Shown here piece by piece: positions 1 through 10,555 of a stretch of DNA of 64,000 bases. The notes under the pieces are model-generated. The model made no database searches. It had not been told where the DNA came from and saw only the letters and a program-made list of their open reading frames with translations. Position numbers and translations under genes: made by a program. Each line of letters starts with the position of its first letter. The stretch's first letter is position 1. The DNA is from Trematomus loennbergii (Eukaryota; Chordata; Actinopteri; Perciformes; Nototheniidae). The stretch lies in the NCBI GenBank assembly GCA_012861695.1, contig JAAOOA010000321.1:270001-334000 (forward strand), given 5' to 3'.

Positions 1-34
<34 letters not shown>

Positions 35-78
35 TGTATGCTGGTGTGTGCGTGCGTTTGCGTGTGTGTGTGTGTTAA
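1..78. repeat. (TG)n microsatellite, interrupted
   Basis: Nearly pure TG dinucleotides for about 30 bases, then interrupted TG/CG-type repeats up to about position 75. It runs off the left edge of the window and abuts the hAT element that starts at 82. The apparent small protein here is only translated repeat. Confidence 0.95.
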
Positions 79-81
79 AGA

Positions 82-1502
82 CAGAGGTGGGAAGTAGTGG
101 AGTACAAATACTTCGTTACTGTACTTCAGTAAGTACATGTTTCTGGTATCAGTACTTTACTCCACTACTTATTTTTCTGATGACTTTTTACTTTCTTCTT
201 ACATTTGAACACAAATACCTGTACTTTCTACTTCTTACATGTTGAACCAAATACCTGTACTTTCTACTTCTTACATTTGAACACAAATACCTGTACTTTC
301 TACTTCTTACATGTTGAACCAAATACCTGTACTTTCTACTTCTTACATGTTGAACACAAATACCTGTACTTTCTACTTCTTACATGTTGAACCAAATACC
401 TGTACTTTCTACTTCTTACATGTTGAACACAAATACCTGTACTTTCTACTTCTTACATGTTGAACACAAATACCTGTACTTTCTACTTCTTACATTTTGA
501 ACACAAATACCTGTACTTTCTACTTCTTACATGTTGAACACAAATACCTGTACTTTCTACTTCTTACATGTTGAACACAAATACCTGTACTTTCTACTTC
601 TTACATGTTGAACCAAATACCTGTACTTTCTACTTCTTACATGTTGAACAAATACCTGTACTTTCTACTTCTTACATGTTGAACCCAAATACCTGTACTT
701 TCTACTTCTTACATGTTGAACACAAATACCTGTACTTTCTACTTCTTACATGTTGAACACAAATACCTGTACTTTCTACTTCTTACATGTTGAACACAAA
801 TACCTGTACTTTCTACTTCTTACATGTTGAACCAAATACCTGTACTTTCTACTTCTTACATGTTGAACACAAATACCTGTACTTTCTACTTCTTACATGT
901 TGAACACAAATACCTGTACTTTCTACTTCTTACATGTTGAACACAAATACCTGTACTTTCTACTTCTTACATGTTGAACACAAATACCTGTACTTTCTAC
1001 TTCTTACATGTTGAACACAAATACCTGTACTTTCTACTTCTTACATGTTGAACACAAATACCTGTACTTTCTACTTCTTACATGTTGAACACAAATACCT
1101 GTACTTTCTACTTCTTACATGTTGAACACAAATACCTGTACTTTCTACTTCTTACATGTTGAACACAAATACCTGTACTTTCTACTTCTTACATGTTGAA
1201 CACAAATACCTGTACTTTCTACTTCTTACATGTTGAACACAAATACCTGTACTTTCTACTTCTTACATGTTGAACACAAATACCTGTACTTTCTACTTCT
1301 TACATGTTGAACACAAATACCTGTACTTTCTACTTCTTACATGTTGAACACAAATACCTGTACTTTCTACTTCTTACATTTCCCAAACAGGCTGGTTCCT
1401 TTAGTTTGAATGTGTGTTTGGTGGCGTGATCATTATTATTTAGAGTCATTGCGTGCCTATTGATTTGAACACGATCCGTGTATCCATCATTTCCTGGTCT
1501 TC
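82..1502 (-). mobile_element. Truncated non-autonomous hAT element with expanded minisatellite
   Basis: The left edge carries the hAT-type terminal motif CAGAGGTGGGAAGTAG at 82. After the tandem array, 1381-1502 matches the reverse complement of about 9755-9880 in the intact copy at 9467-10547. Homology stops abruptly near 1502, at GGTCTTC, so the far terminus is missing and no target duplication can be checked. The orientation is opposite to the intact copy. Relative to that copy, the internal array has roughly doubled. No transposase sequence is present, so the element is non-autonomous. Confidence 0.85.
200..1380. repeat. 37-bp minisatellite inside hAT element (about 32 units)
   Basis: Tandem units of 37 bases (some 36) contain the core ATACCTGTACTTTCTACTTC. 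They vary mainly at AACACAAAT versus AACCAAAT. The unit resembles the subterminal TACTTTACTCCACTACTT region just before the array, which suggests it arose from the element's own end. The reverse complement of the same unit makes up 9880-10450. Confidence 0.95.
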
Positions 1503-3219
1503 ATTTTCTTGACTTTAGACATCTCTTGATATCTCAACAGTGGCTAAACTGCTTTCAGCAATCACACTGCATTTGTAGAGGCAATTTCCCTTAATCATTT
1601 TTTAACTTGATCCATTTTAAACCAAAATAATTACAGCTGTACGTGTGTGCAGCTCAGGATCTTCTGTACCAAAGGATTGCAAAAATAGTCATTCAATCAG
1701 TTCTCAATATGTGTCAAACCTTAAGTGAAAATGACATTTCCCTGTCAACATTAAAACTCATCTATTAACAGAACCTCAACACAGATTTAACGTTCATTTC
1801 ATCCTACTCCTTTTGATCATCACTCACTCACACACTTCCTAAATCATGTTGACAACAAGAGTAAACACCTTCTCAACACACACATATGCACACCCTCAGG
1901 TGTGTTGATAAAGTGTAAGGAAGCAAACACCCACTCGCATAAATCACACACTCAAGGAAAAACACTACAAAGTACTTCAAAGGCTCAATAAGAAAATATT
2001 AACAGTCATAATGTGGGTGAAATATTTGATATTACAAGTTGAAAATGTTCTCTCTTTTTTGAGGGATTTGTTTCCGCATCATATACTGTATGATATGTAT
2101 ATGTTACTGTATGTACTTTTATTGATGGCATACAGTATGTTTAGGTTATTCTGATAAAACATTGCTTAAACTGTATTAAAATATGTACTACATGATTACT
2201 ATTGCCTCATAATGGTGGTTTAATGTGTTCAGGTGGTTATTATGAGTCCAAGCCTTACATCCATTCAAATGATTATCCAAACCGAATTCAGGAAAATACT
2301 GATGAAACTATAAAAACTGTATTTTGGTCCATATTTGATAAGATAGCATATCTACTATAAGTGTGAATGAGTCCCCGGCGAAACATGCAATTTTCACTCA
2401 GTGAGCTCTTAGGAACAGAACATGTAGGGGCACGCTCTTGTGATAAACCCTGAGCAGTGCAATTATCAGAAAACAGCTTTTAATATGAACAGCTTAAACA
2501 AGATTTTAATGGGATACTATATTAGGAATCATATTATATTATGTTGATTGTGTCCCTTTACACAAGCCAGGCTGTTGAAACTAGAGTTACTTGTAAATAT
2601 TCCTTAAAAAATCAAGTCAAAACACTAATAATACGACATGTAGAGATCCCTTTTGGGAAATGTGCTCTCCTCTGGTTCCTGACCTCAGGGAAAGTTCATC
2701 ATGCAGATCCACTTCGTACCAACTACTCATAAAAGCCAGTAAATGCTTCAAAGTGGGAAAAGCAGCACATTATAATTTTATATTACCCAAGAGGCTCAAA
2801 TAGTAAAACTGTCAGAAGTTTAGTAGCTTTGAGTTTAAATATTTGATCATCTCAGGGTGATATAAATATTAATTTGCTGCATAACATGATCATGTTGTCC
2901 ATCCTCTAGTCAGTTGACTCTAAAAGGAGCAACGTCCTTTTTTTGGAAACACTTTCTAGGAGCAATTTCCTCAAATTCATGTGGTGCGTGAAACAATGAT
3001 ACAACTGCAACAGACACCATACAGAAAGCAGAACAGTCTATTTACTACCAATAGGTCCAATTTATATTATACATTAATTCAAGCACATCCAAAGGCCAAT
3101 TTCTATATATGTTTATTTTCAAAAAGTATTTTCTTCTCCTCAAATCCACATCATTTTAAGACTTTCAATGACCCCTGAAAACCACTTATTTTATGTATAT
3201 TAGTGTGCATGTATTGTCC
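1503..3219. other. Unique AT-rich non-coding stretch
   Basis: No repeat, RNA gene or convincing reading frame was recognised. The short frames at 2541 and 2981 resemble no family I know. AT-rich, with a few local near-palindromes such as the one around 2080-2110. Confidence 0.6.
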
Positions 3220-3725
3220 TTAAAGGTCCCCTATTATACTGTTTTTCATCAATATATTAGGTCTCAGATATATACAGAACCTGTCTCTGATTGGCTGAAA
3301 CACCAAACAGATCATTGCAGCATTACCCATAATCCCCTCTGTTTCAGCCCTGTTTCCAAGTGCTGATTCTCTGTCTGTTAGATGAAAATAAGGAGCCCTC
3401 CCCACGCCCCTCTGAGAGAGATTTGGTTAAAAAGAACACAATGGTGCTCTAGGAGGAGATTCAGGTGATAAGGTGGGGGGGGGTTACCTTGGTTGGTGAT
3501 TGGCTAATGGTTACAAAAGCCAAAAAAATCGTTATGACATCATAAAGTGGCCAAAATCTGATCAGCTCATTTTCAGACAGGTTTTTTATAGAATGGATCA
3601 GGACAAAAAGAGAGAGAATCTTTTTTCCTGAAACTTTCAGAGTCTCTTAACACAGAGGGGACACATGTTGATGAAGAAGAGACAAGAAAAGTGGATTTTG
3701 CATAATACTTGTAGGTGACCTTTAA
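3220..3725 (+). mobile_element. TTAA-target MITE, family A, uninterrupted copy
   Basis: Starts TTAAAGGTCCCCTATTAT and ends with its imperfect inverted counterpart GGTGACCTTTAA, so TTAA bounds both sides (3220-3223, 3722-3725). The TTAAAGG terminus with TTAA duplication matches the T2/Kolobok-type MITEs described in Xenopus and fish; the superfamily assignment is inference. No transposase ORF is present. This copy is the empty-site counterpart of the Rex3-interrupted copy at 14464-15490. Confidence 0.8.
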
Positions 3726-3974
3726 TGAAGAGTTTAAAGTGTGAAAATATAAGCAAACAACAGTACTTGCAGCTGAGCCAAAAGGACTTGTCTGACAGGA
3801 GATGTGTCTACAGTAGTTATGTTAGTTATTGACCATATATTGAGCTATTTATTTTGTATATGTCTATAAACAAACATTGATTATCTAGGGAGATTTATCG
3901 ATATCGACTACACAGAGTATGATGTCCATTTTCTCGATGTTCAGCAGATAGATATTGTATACTGTGATGATGGT

Positions 3975-4078
3975 ATTCTGCAGCTATTTCTTAATGCTCT
4001 TAATGTTTTCATTTTTGTAAAGCACTTTGAACTGCCTTGTGTTGAAAGGTGCTATATGAATAAACTTGCCTTGTATCA
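3975..4078 (+). mobile_element. L2/Maui-like LINE 3' tail
   Basis: Contains the typical fish L2 3' end: GTAAAGCACTTTGAACTG, then AAAGGTGCTATATGAATAAA and a CTTGCCTTG tail. Only the 3' terminus is present, as expected for a severely 5'-truncated retroposon. Confidence 0.7.
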
Positions 4079-4239
4079 CATTCCTAGAAATACAGGTGAA
4101 CTCAATTCTCTTGGTTTAAAATCCAGATTCAGGGAATCAAAAGAAGAAAGGGAAATTTCTGGGAAACTTAAAAAGGTCTCGGGGGGGCTTTAATAGAAAG
4201 GTTAATTCATGTATTTTATACCCGTGTTATTCATGTTTT

Positions 4240-4390
4240 ATGTTTAATGTATTATCTTTGCTTTTTAATGACTGTTTTTTATGTAATTTTAGTCTATTTC
4301 GTAATGCTCTTAATGTCTTATCTTTTTGTAAAGCACCTTCAATTCTTGTGTTGAAAGGTGCTATATAAATAAACTTGCCTTGCCTTCCCG
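4240..4390 (+). mobile_element. Second L2/Maui-like LINE 3' tail
   Basis: Repeats the same motif order as the copy about 300 bases upstream: AATGCTCTTAATGT, GTAAAGCACCTTCAATTC, GTGCTATATAAATAAA, then (CTTGC)-like tail repeats. The two tails in the same orientation could be independent insertions or a local duplication. Confidence 0.7.
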
Positions 4391-4727
4391 CCTCAATCCA
4401 CCTATCTCTAAAACTAAAAAAACACATTGTTGACCACAGCACAGACAGTCGACCTCACTTTCCATATTTGCTCTCATCATTTGCTGAATCCTGCCTTGAA
4501 TTCATATGCAAAGACGAGAGTGGAACCCTTCACTGATAACCAGTCGAGGTGTGCTTCAGATCCCAAACTGTGCTTCCAGTCTGGTGAAACTGTTTGATGA
4601 ATAGCATGCATGTACTGTAGCAGCAGAATGCATCTGAAACAAAGCACCAACAGCATGGGGTGTTGGGACACATGGGGATCTACACCCACGCCCTGAAGGT
4701 GAAGGACATGCTCACAAATCACTGATT
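4391..4727. other. Unique stretch, nothing recognised
   Basis: I see no repeat family and no believable coding sequence. The 93-codon open frame on the minus strand here has no recognisable motif. Confidence 0.5.
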
Positions 4728-4880
4728 TAAGATTCAGATTCAAGGCTTTTATTGTCATGTGTACATAGCTACAGTGTCGTTATGTCAATGAAAATCTGAG
4801 GTCACAGGCTCCTCCAACACAATATAACAGACAAAATAATTAAAATAGTGCAAGTAATGCAAATAAAATAGAATAGAAGG
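4728..4880 (-). mobile_element. LINE 3' tail ending in CACATGACAATAAA-type motif
   Basis: On the minus strand this reads GGAGGAGCCTGTGAC, then ACACTGTAGCTATGTACACA and a TGACAATAAAAGCCTTGAATC tail. It aligns clearly with the plus-strand copy at 61810-61982, including the preceding TTGCACTATTTTA region. The sequence is the 3' end of a non-LTR retrotransposon; the family is not resolved. Confidence 0.7.
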
Positions 4881-5616
4881 ATCATTCTTAAATAAAACAC
4901 ATTAACCGTTTTAAATAACATCCAATTAGTTATGGGTTGGGTTTATAAACTGCCATCGGTGTGTATTCACGGTTGATTCGCACATTTTTATTTTATTTTC
5001 GTTTTTATTATTGTATTTCTTACTCATGTGCAATGCCTTTTTTACATGCTGCTGTAACAAATTGTAATCCAAATTGGGATCAATAACGTAAATCTAATTT
5101 AATATAATCAGATTTTAAATAAGAGTGAGCTGCACACTGAAAATACACCTTCTTTGTCTATTTCATTAATCCTGCACGACACAAATGTGAAAAGGAAATA
5201 CGTAGTTGTGTAGATGCTGTGAAAAAAAAGCATCTTCAATAGAGCTAAATCTTAACCAGACTAGGTTAGAAAGACCTAGAAGGGAATCCATTTATTCTCC
5301 GAGACACAATTCTCAAGGTATTAAAGCAAGCGACAAAGACATCACAGCATGGAGGCTTTCTTCCTCTCATTTCTCCAGGCTATATTTAGCAGTAGTGAAG
5401 GTTTCCCTATATCTCAGGTTGATGCCAAATGTCCTCTCTCTGCAGTTGTCCTTAGCTGTGGCTAATATTACCCCGGCACAGTTCTGGATCTACCAATAGC
5501 CTCGTCTTTGGGGAGAGGAGGTGCTTCTCTTGTCCTGTAGGACCATCTGTCTTCACTAGGCACACAGCATGGGATAATGGCACCACGTACTACTGCTCCT
5601 CACATGAGGGGGATCC
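4881..5616. other. Unique stretch, nothing recognised
   Basis: AT-rich to about 5200, then mixed composition. The 97-codon frame at 5206-5499 has no known motif, no homopolymer-free domain pattern and no splice context that I would trust. Confidence 0.5.
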
Positions 5617-5619
5617 TTA

Positions 5620-6516
5620 GGCCTAGGCTCCACGGGGACGAAACGGGTTGAATCCGCATATTTCTCATGCGTATAGCCCTTTAAGCTCGACGACGCCGTA
5701 ACGGAAACGTAGAAACAGACCCCGCAAACGACAACGGGTCCAAAGGTGGATAGATCTGGGAACGGAGCGCTCTGGGGGGTCCAACGGGGCCGTGGGGTCG
5801 CCTATACGGTCATCCGTTTCATAGCCCCGCCTCTCCCCGCCTCTCCCCACCTCTCCCACCTCTTCCCACCTCTCCCACCTCTCCCCACCTCTCCGCGTAC
5901 CCCGCATCATTGCTGATGTGTTTCGTTAACAACAACAATAGCTATTTTAATTACCTCTCAAACTACCTAAACTAGTTATAAATATGTTCATTTTTACTGT
6001 CGGGTCATCATTACAGGATCAGCTGCCGCATGAGACAGACACTGACGCTGTCAGAAGAGAGGAAAAAGAGACAGGCTACGTGTATTTGATGATTATATAT
6101 CATTATATCGTCGTTATTCATTTGTTTTAAAGCTCAATAAATAACAATGAAGACCTTTGACCGGCACTTTTATCATTTTGTCCGGAAGATTTAAACTTTA
6201 ACACACGTTGACCGGCGAAAACTCTGCCCGGTTCCGTCGGCCCCCACCAAGGAGAATAAACAGAAGTGCAGCCATGACACCATTCTTCTTCGCTGCTTTT
6301 GTGGAGGAAGTTGCTGCTTTTGTGGAGGAAGTTACAGCGCCACGTACAGGTTCGGCATATGTACTGCAGCTTTTCCAGCGGTTGGATGTAAACGGAGCCG
6401 TCTCGTGGAGCTTGACACAATCCGGTGTATATTGCGTGTGGGCGGAAGGTTTTTTGCGGTTGCGTTTGCGTTACTCCGATGCGTTTTGCCGTATGCGTTC
6501 CCTTGGAGCCGGGGCC
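5620..6516 (+). mobile_element. PIF/Harbinger-like MITE with TTA target duplication
   Basis: The left end GGCCTAGGCTCC (5620-5631) and right end GGAGCCGGGGCC (6505-6516) are inverted repeats. TTA flanks both sides (5617-5619, 6517-6519), and the extended target CTTAG fits the known PIF preference. The interior holds a pyrimidine-rich CCTCTCCCC tandem tract (about 5828-5890) and a duplicated GCTGCTTTTGTGGAGGAAGTT-like block (6293-6334). An inverted relative occupies 53222-54211 and a diverged one 50088-50647. The frames inside, up to 139 codons, show no transposase signature. Confidence 0.8.
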
Positions 6517-6535
6517 TTAGATGCAGCCACACATT

Positions 6536-6900
6536 TCATCTTTCAGCTCTTTTTACAAGGCTTAGTTGAATACTCGATTCTGATTGGTCAATTTGGACAT
6601 TCCAGAGGTCTGTTAATTTTCTGCTAGCAGACGTTGCCAAGGAGAACAGACCGTTGCTAAGGAGGATCGAGGGACTATGGGCAGTCATATCAATCAGCAT
6701 GATTAGAAGTCCAGTCAATTTAACATCAGTTGTGGCCCAAAAACAGTTGTATCTTCCGTCAGAAACACCCTGGAATAATGTTTTTGAATATTTATTTTAC
6801 ATTTGTGAAGAGCAAGACACGCTGGATACATTTTTGGCTACCGAAAAAAGAAAAAAAGCGCAAGAGAAGGAAAGAGGTGGACGCGCTGGACGTCAGAGAA
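6536..6900 (+). other. Unclassified sequence upstream of 40-bp minisatellite
   Basis: An open frame of 91 codons (6654-6929) becomes lysine/arginine rich as it enters the minisatellite. The sequence around TTAGTTGAATACTCGATTC looks like a dispersed fish repeat, but only one copy is in the window. I do not recognise a protein family and regard the frame as probably non-coding. Confidence 0.4.
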
Positions 6901-7365
6901 ATCAGCAGAAGAAGACAGCCAGGAAGTAAACACTAATGGGAACAGCAGAAGAAGACAGACAGGAAGTAAACACTAACGGAACAGCAGAAGAAAACAGACA
7001 GGAAGTAAACACTACAGAAACAGCAGAAGAAGACAGACAGGAAGTAAATACTAATGGGAACAGAAGAAGAAGACAGACAGAAGTAAACACTAAAGGGAAC
7101 AGCTGAAGAAGACAGACAGGAAGTAAACACTAATGGGAACAGAAGAAGAAGACAGACAGGAAGTAAACACTAACGGGAACAGCTGAAGACAACAGACAGT
7201 AAGTAAATACTAATGGGAACAGAAGAAGAAGACAGACAGGAAGTAAACACTAACGGGAACAGCTGAAGACAACAGACAGTAAGTAAATACTAATGGGAAC
7301 AGAAGAAGAAGACAGACAGGAAGTAAACACTAAGGGAACAGCTGAAGAAGACAGACAGGAAGTAA
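6901..7365. repeat. 40-bp minisatellite with 80-bp higher-order units
   Basis: About 11-12 units contain AGAAGAAGACAGACAGGAAG and AAACACTAAYGGGAACAG. From about 7180 two sub-types alternate (AGCTGAAGACAACAGACAGT and AGAAGAAGAAGACAGACAGG), giving an 80-bp second-order period repeated twice. The minus-strand frames over it are repeat translation. Confidence 0.93.
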
Positions 7366-8609
7366 CAGTATGGGCTCTGACAGTGCGGGATAATGTGCAT
7401 TTTACCTGGCCTAGAAAGTTACTTAGGAATTAATGTTGCTTTTCCGTACTGATGAGGAAAAGTAATGACTCTCATTGGATATTAGTGCTAACAGGTTGTC
7501 AGTAATTAGTGTATTTTCTTCTCTTGGCTGCCACTTGTTGAAAGGAAGGTGAAATGCCCCCTACTGTCACTAGAAACAAAACTGAGACCTTTACAAATCC
7601 CAAAAGACCATTCATCCAAACACCCACGAGAGATCAAACACACTTCCATCATAGCAACCTTGTAGCCAATGAAATCCAGCGGACTAAACTAACAACCCCC
7701 CCCCCTCTTTGTCGTCATTCACAGCCATGCTAATCCAGAGAGCAAATCTCCATATGCCTGGACAAACCTAATTAACACCCATCGCTTATTAACACACCCA
7801 GCATTGGGCTTTTCTCTCTAATTAGATGGCTTTTATACGAGCGACGGCACGACAATGTTCCTTGGCCTTGAACGCGTCGCAGAACATTGCAGGGTCTTTG
7901 TTTTCAACCCCCCCCCCCCTTTCTCATCTTCCGATCAAGCACATTTATGCGAGGCCAGTGCCAGGCGATTAATCACCGAGTCATTAGCTATGCATCAATT
8001 ACTCAAGATGCCCACCACGCTTTTTGATTAGCGGCTGGGCAAACTGAAGAATGATTTTGTGAATATTTAACAGTTATCTGTTAACGCTTGCCATTCTTTT
8101 CCACCCTGCAACACATCAGAAACCCAGGACCCATGTTCCCAATATCAGAAGCCCTAAAAAAAGGCCTTTTCCTCCAAATTACACAATGATACATTTCTCT
8201 TATGGTACCAGACTGAGTTTAGAAACATATTATCTTGTTCAGGTTCAGTACAGAAGGTATTTATAAAAAGGTGCATAGCATATTTATCTGTTTGCCTCTA
8301 ATTCACCATCCTACAATGTATTTATAGTATTTCATAAGCCTGTATCTGAGGCATTTGGCACGATCAGGAGTGAATTTGCCCCAAAGTGACAGCAATGTTG
8401 AAATGAATCTTTGATCCGCATAAATAAACATTTATTTTGATATCTGACTGTATATGAAAAGCCAAAATGTTAATGATCAGTTAGGACAAAACAATAAAGA
8501 AAATGGTCGCAAATATGACAATTCAAATGTACCTTCAACTTAAATAATCAAACAAACAACATCCAATTAACAAAACATTTAAAATAGATAGTGCAGGATG
8601 TTATGGTTG
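7366..8609. other. Unique block, enhancer-like composition (candidate CNE)
   Basis: No transposon or coding sequence was recognised. Between about 7760 and 8090 there is a cluster of homeodomain-type cores: CTAATTAACA, CTAATTAGAT, GATTAATCAC, CATTAGC, ATCAATTACT and GATTAGCGG. Two poly-C runs (7691, 7908) and no repeats interrupt it. This is what many vertebrate conserved non-coding elements look like, but conservation itself cannot be judged here. Confidence 0.35.
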
Positions 8610-8695
8610 TTGCTATCTCTAAGGTTTCTTCCATCATTTCCCTGTTGATATGGGAGTTGTTCCCTGTTAACGCAAGAGTCTGAGGACAGGTATTT
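8610..8695 (+). mobile_element. L2-like LINE 3' UTR fragment
   Basis: Reads CTAAGGTTTCTTCCATCATT, then TTCCCTGTTAACG and GTCTGAGGACAGG. It parallels 28390-28480, where the same block precedes a typical L2 tail. The tail itself is missing here, so this is a degraded fragment. Confidence 0.55.
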
Positions 8696-9458
8696 AATTG
8701 ACTGAACATCCATCGTCACTACAGCTGGTTTTTGATTGATCTTACTTCAGAGCCTTTAGTAAAAACGGTGGTTATAGTCAATGGAGTTGTTTTAGCCTTG
8801 AAGTAACAAAAGGAGGATTTGAAAGGCTGCAGGTACTTGGCAACAGGAATCTGGTCTGGATATACTCAGCAGTAACACTCTCCTTAATTGACAGGTGCCT
8901 TCGAGCGGCTTTTGATCTCAACCTCAATTAACACTTTCACCTCTAATTGCTGAGGACTGCAGAGTGGCCAGCAGTGTGGTTATCCTGGGTAATGTCCCAG
9001 AAGTGAGTGGATGTAACACTAAAGAACCACATCGATTCTAATAAAGGCCCCAAAACAAATCCAGGTGATGTGGACTGACACCAAAGCACAAGGAATTTCT
9101 TAAAAACCTTAAAAATATATTTATTTTGACTAAATGTCGTGTCATTTGCTGTGTTTCCAGCACCATGCTTCCCCTGGAGACACTGAATTAGAGAGCGCTG
9201 TGCTGCAGTGCTCATTGGGGGGGGGGGGGAGGAACAATTATTTCAATCTCTCCTGGGAATTGTGGGAATAATTGTGCAGCCAGATGCTCTGATGTCAGTG
9301 CTCATCACAGGAGCCATGAATAAAAACAGACACAATACATGCACTGGACAGCACGTTTGCAGACGTTAAATGTCTCGACTACAGGTTAACCACAGCTGAA
9401 TGTAAATATAGGGTTAATGAATTAACCTGTTGAGCCATGTCCTGCTACTCCTTACTGA
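8696..9458. other. Unique stretch, nothing recognised
   Basis: No gene seen. A 13-base poly-G run lies near 9217. The 90-codon minus-strand frame at 8943-9215 has no family signature. Confidence 0.5.
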
Positions 9459-9466
9459 TATTTCCA

Positions 9467-10547
9467 CAGAGATGGCAAAAGTACACACATCCTTTACTCA
9501 AGTAGAAGTAGAGATACTCGTGTTTAAAAATACTCTGGTAAAAGTAGAAGTACTGACTAAACTTCTTTACTCAAGTCAAAGTAAAGAGGGTTTGAAATGT
9601 ACTTCAGTAAAAAGTACCCATAACTAGCAGCTGTTTTAAAGAGTACCTGACCTCCCTTTATATTAATAGAACAATAATGTCATTGTTAGCTAATGAATGT
9701 TTCCATGCTGAACAACGGCAACATGACAACGTTTTCATTGGTCCCTCTTCTTTAGAGAAGACCAGGAAATGATGGATACACGGATCGTGTTCAAATCAAT
9801 AGGCACGCAATGACTCTAAATAATAATGATCACGCCACCAAACACACATTCAAACTAAAGGAACCAGCCTGTTTGGAAAATGTAAGAAGTAGAAAGTACA
9901 GGTATTTGGGTTCAACATGTAAGAAGTAGAAAGTACAGGTATTTGGGTTCAACATGTAAGAAGTAGAAAGTACAGGTATTTGAGTTCAACATGTAAGAAG
10001 TAGAAAGTACAGGTATTTGTGTTCAACATGTAAGAAGTAGAAAGTTCAGGTATTTGTGTTCAAAATGTAAGAAGTAGAAAGTACAGGTATTTGGGCTCAA
10101 CATGTAAGAAGTAGAAAGTACAGGTATTTGTGTTCAACATGTAAGAAGTAGAAAGTACAGGTATTTGGGTTCAACATGTAAGAAGTAGAAAGTACAGGTA
10201 TTTGGGTTCAACATGTAAGAAGTAGAAAGTACAGGTATTTGGGTTCAACATGTAAGAAGTAGAAAATACAGGTATTTGGGTTCAACATGTAAGAAGTAGA
10301 AAGTACAGGTATTTGTGTTCAAAGTGTAAGAAGTAGAAAGTACAGGTATTTGTGTTCAACATGTAAGAAGTAGAAAGTACAGGTATTTGGGTTCAACATG
10401 TAAGAAGTAGAAAGTACAGGTATTTGGGTTAAAAATGTAAGAAGTAAAAGGTGTCAGAAAAACAAGTAGTGGAGTAAAGTACTGAAACCAGAACAATTCA
10501 CTTAAGTATACTAACAAAGTGCTTGTACTCACTACTTGCCACCTCTG
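9467..10547 (+). mobile_element. Complete non-autonomous hAT element with 8-bp TSD
   Basis: Begins CAGAGATGGCAAAAGTAC and ends GTACTCACTACTTGCCACCTCTG, giving 10-bp terminal inverted repeats with one mismatch. The 8-bp target duplication TATTTCCA is perfect on both sides (9459-9466, 10548-10555), which defines hAT-type transposition. The left half carries ACTCAAGTAGAAGTAG-type subterminal repeats, and the right half is a 37-bp minisatellite. No transposase frame. The truncated inverted relative is at 82-1502. Confidence 0.92.
9880..10450. repeat. 37-bp minisatellite in hAT element (about 15 units)
   Basis: Units contain GTAAGAAGTAGAAAGTACAG and TATTTGGGTTCAACAT. They are the reverse complement of the array at 200-1380, with TTTGGGTTC as the main variant where the other array has mostly TTTGTGTTC-type. 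Confidence 0.95.
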
Positions 10548-10555
10548 TATTTCCA

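Noticed and set aside
200..1380. Could the regular 37-bp repeats be a CRISPR array?
   Set aside because: There are no unique spacers; units are contiguous, the genome is a vertebrate, and the array lies inside a hAT element.
6208..6627. 139-codon frame in the PIF-like MITE
   Set aside because: No DDE or Myb-like motif; the related copies at 50088 and 53222 have frame-breaking changes.
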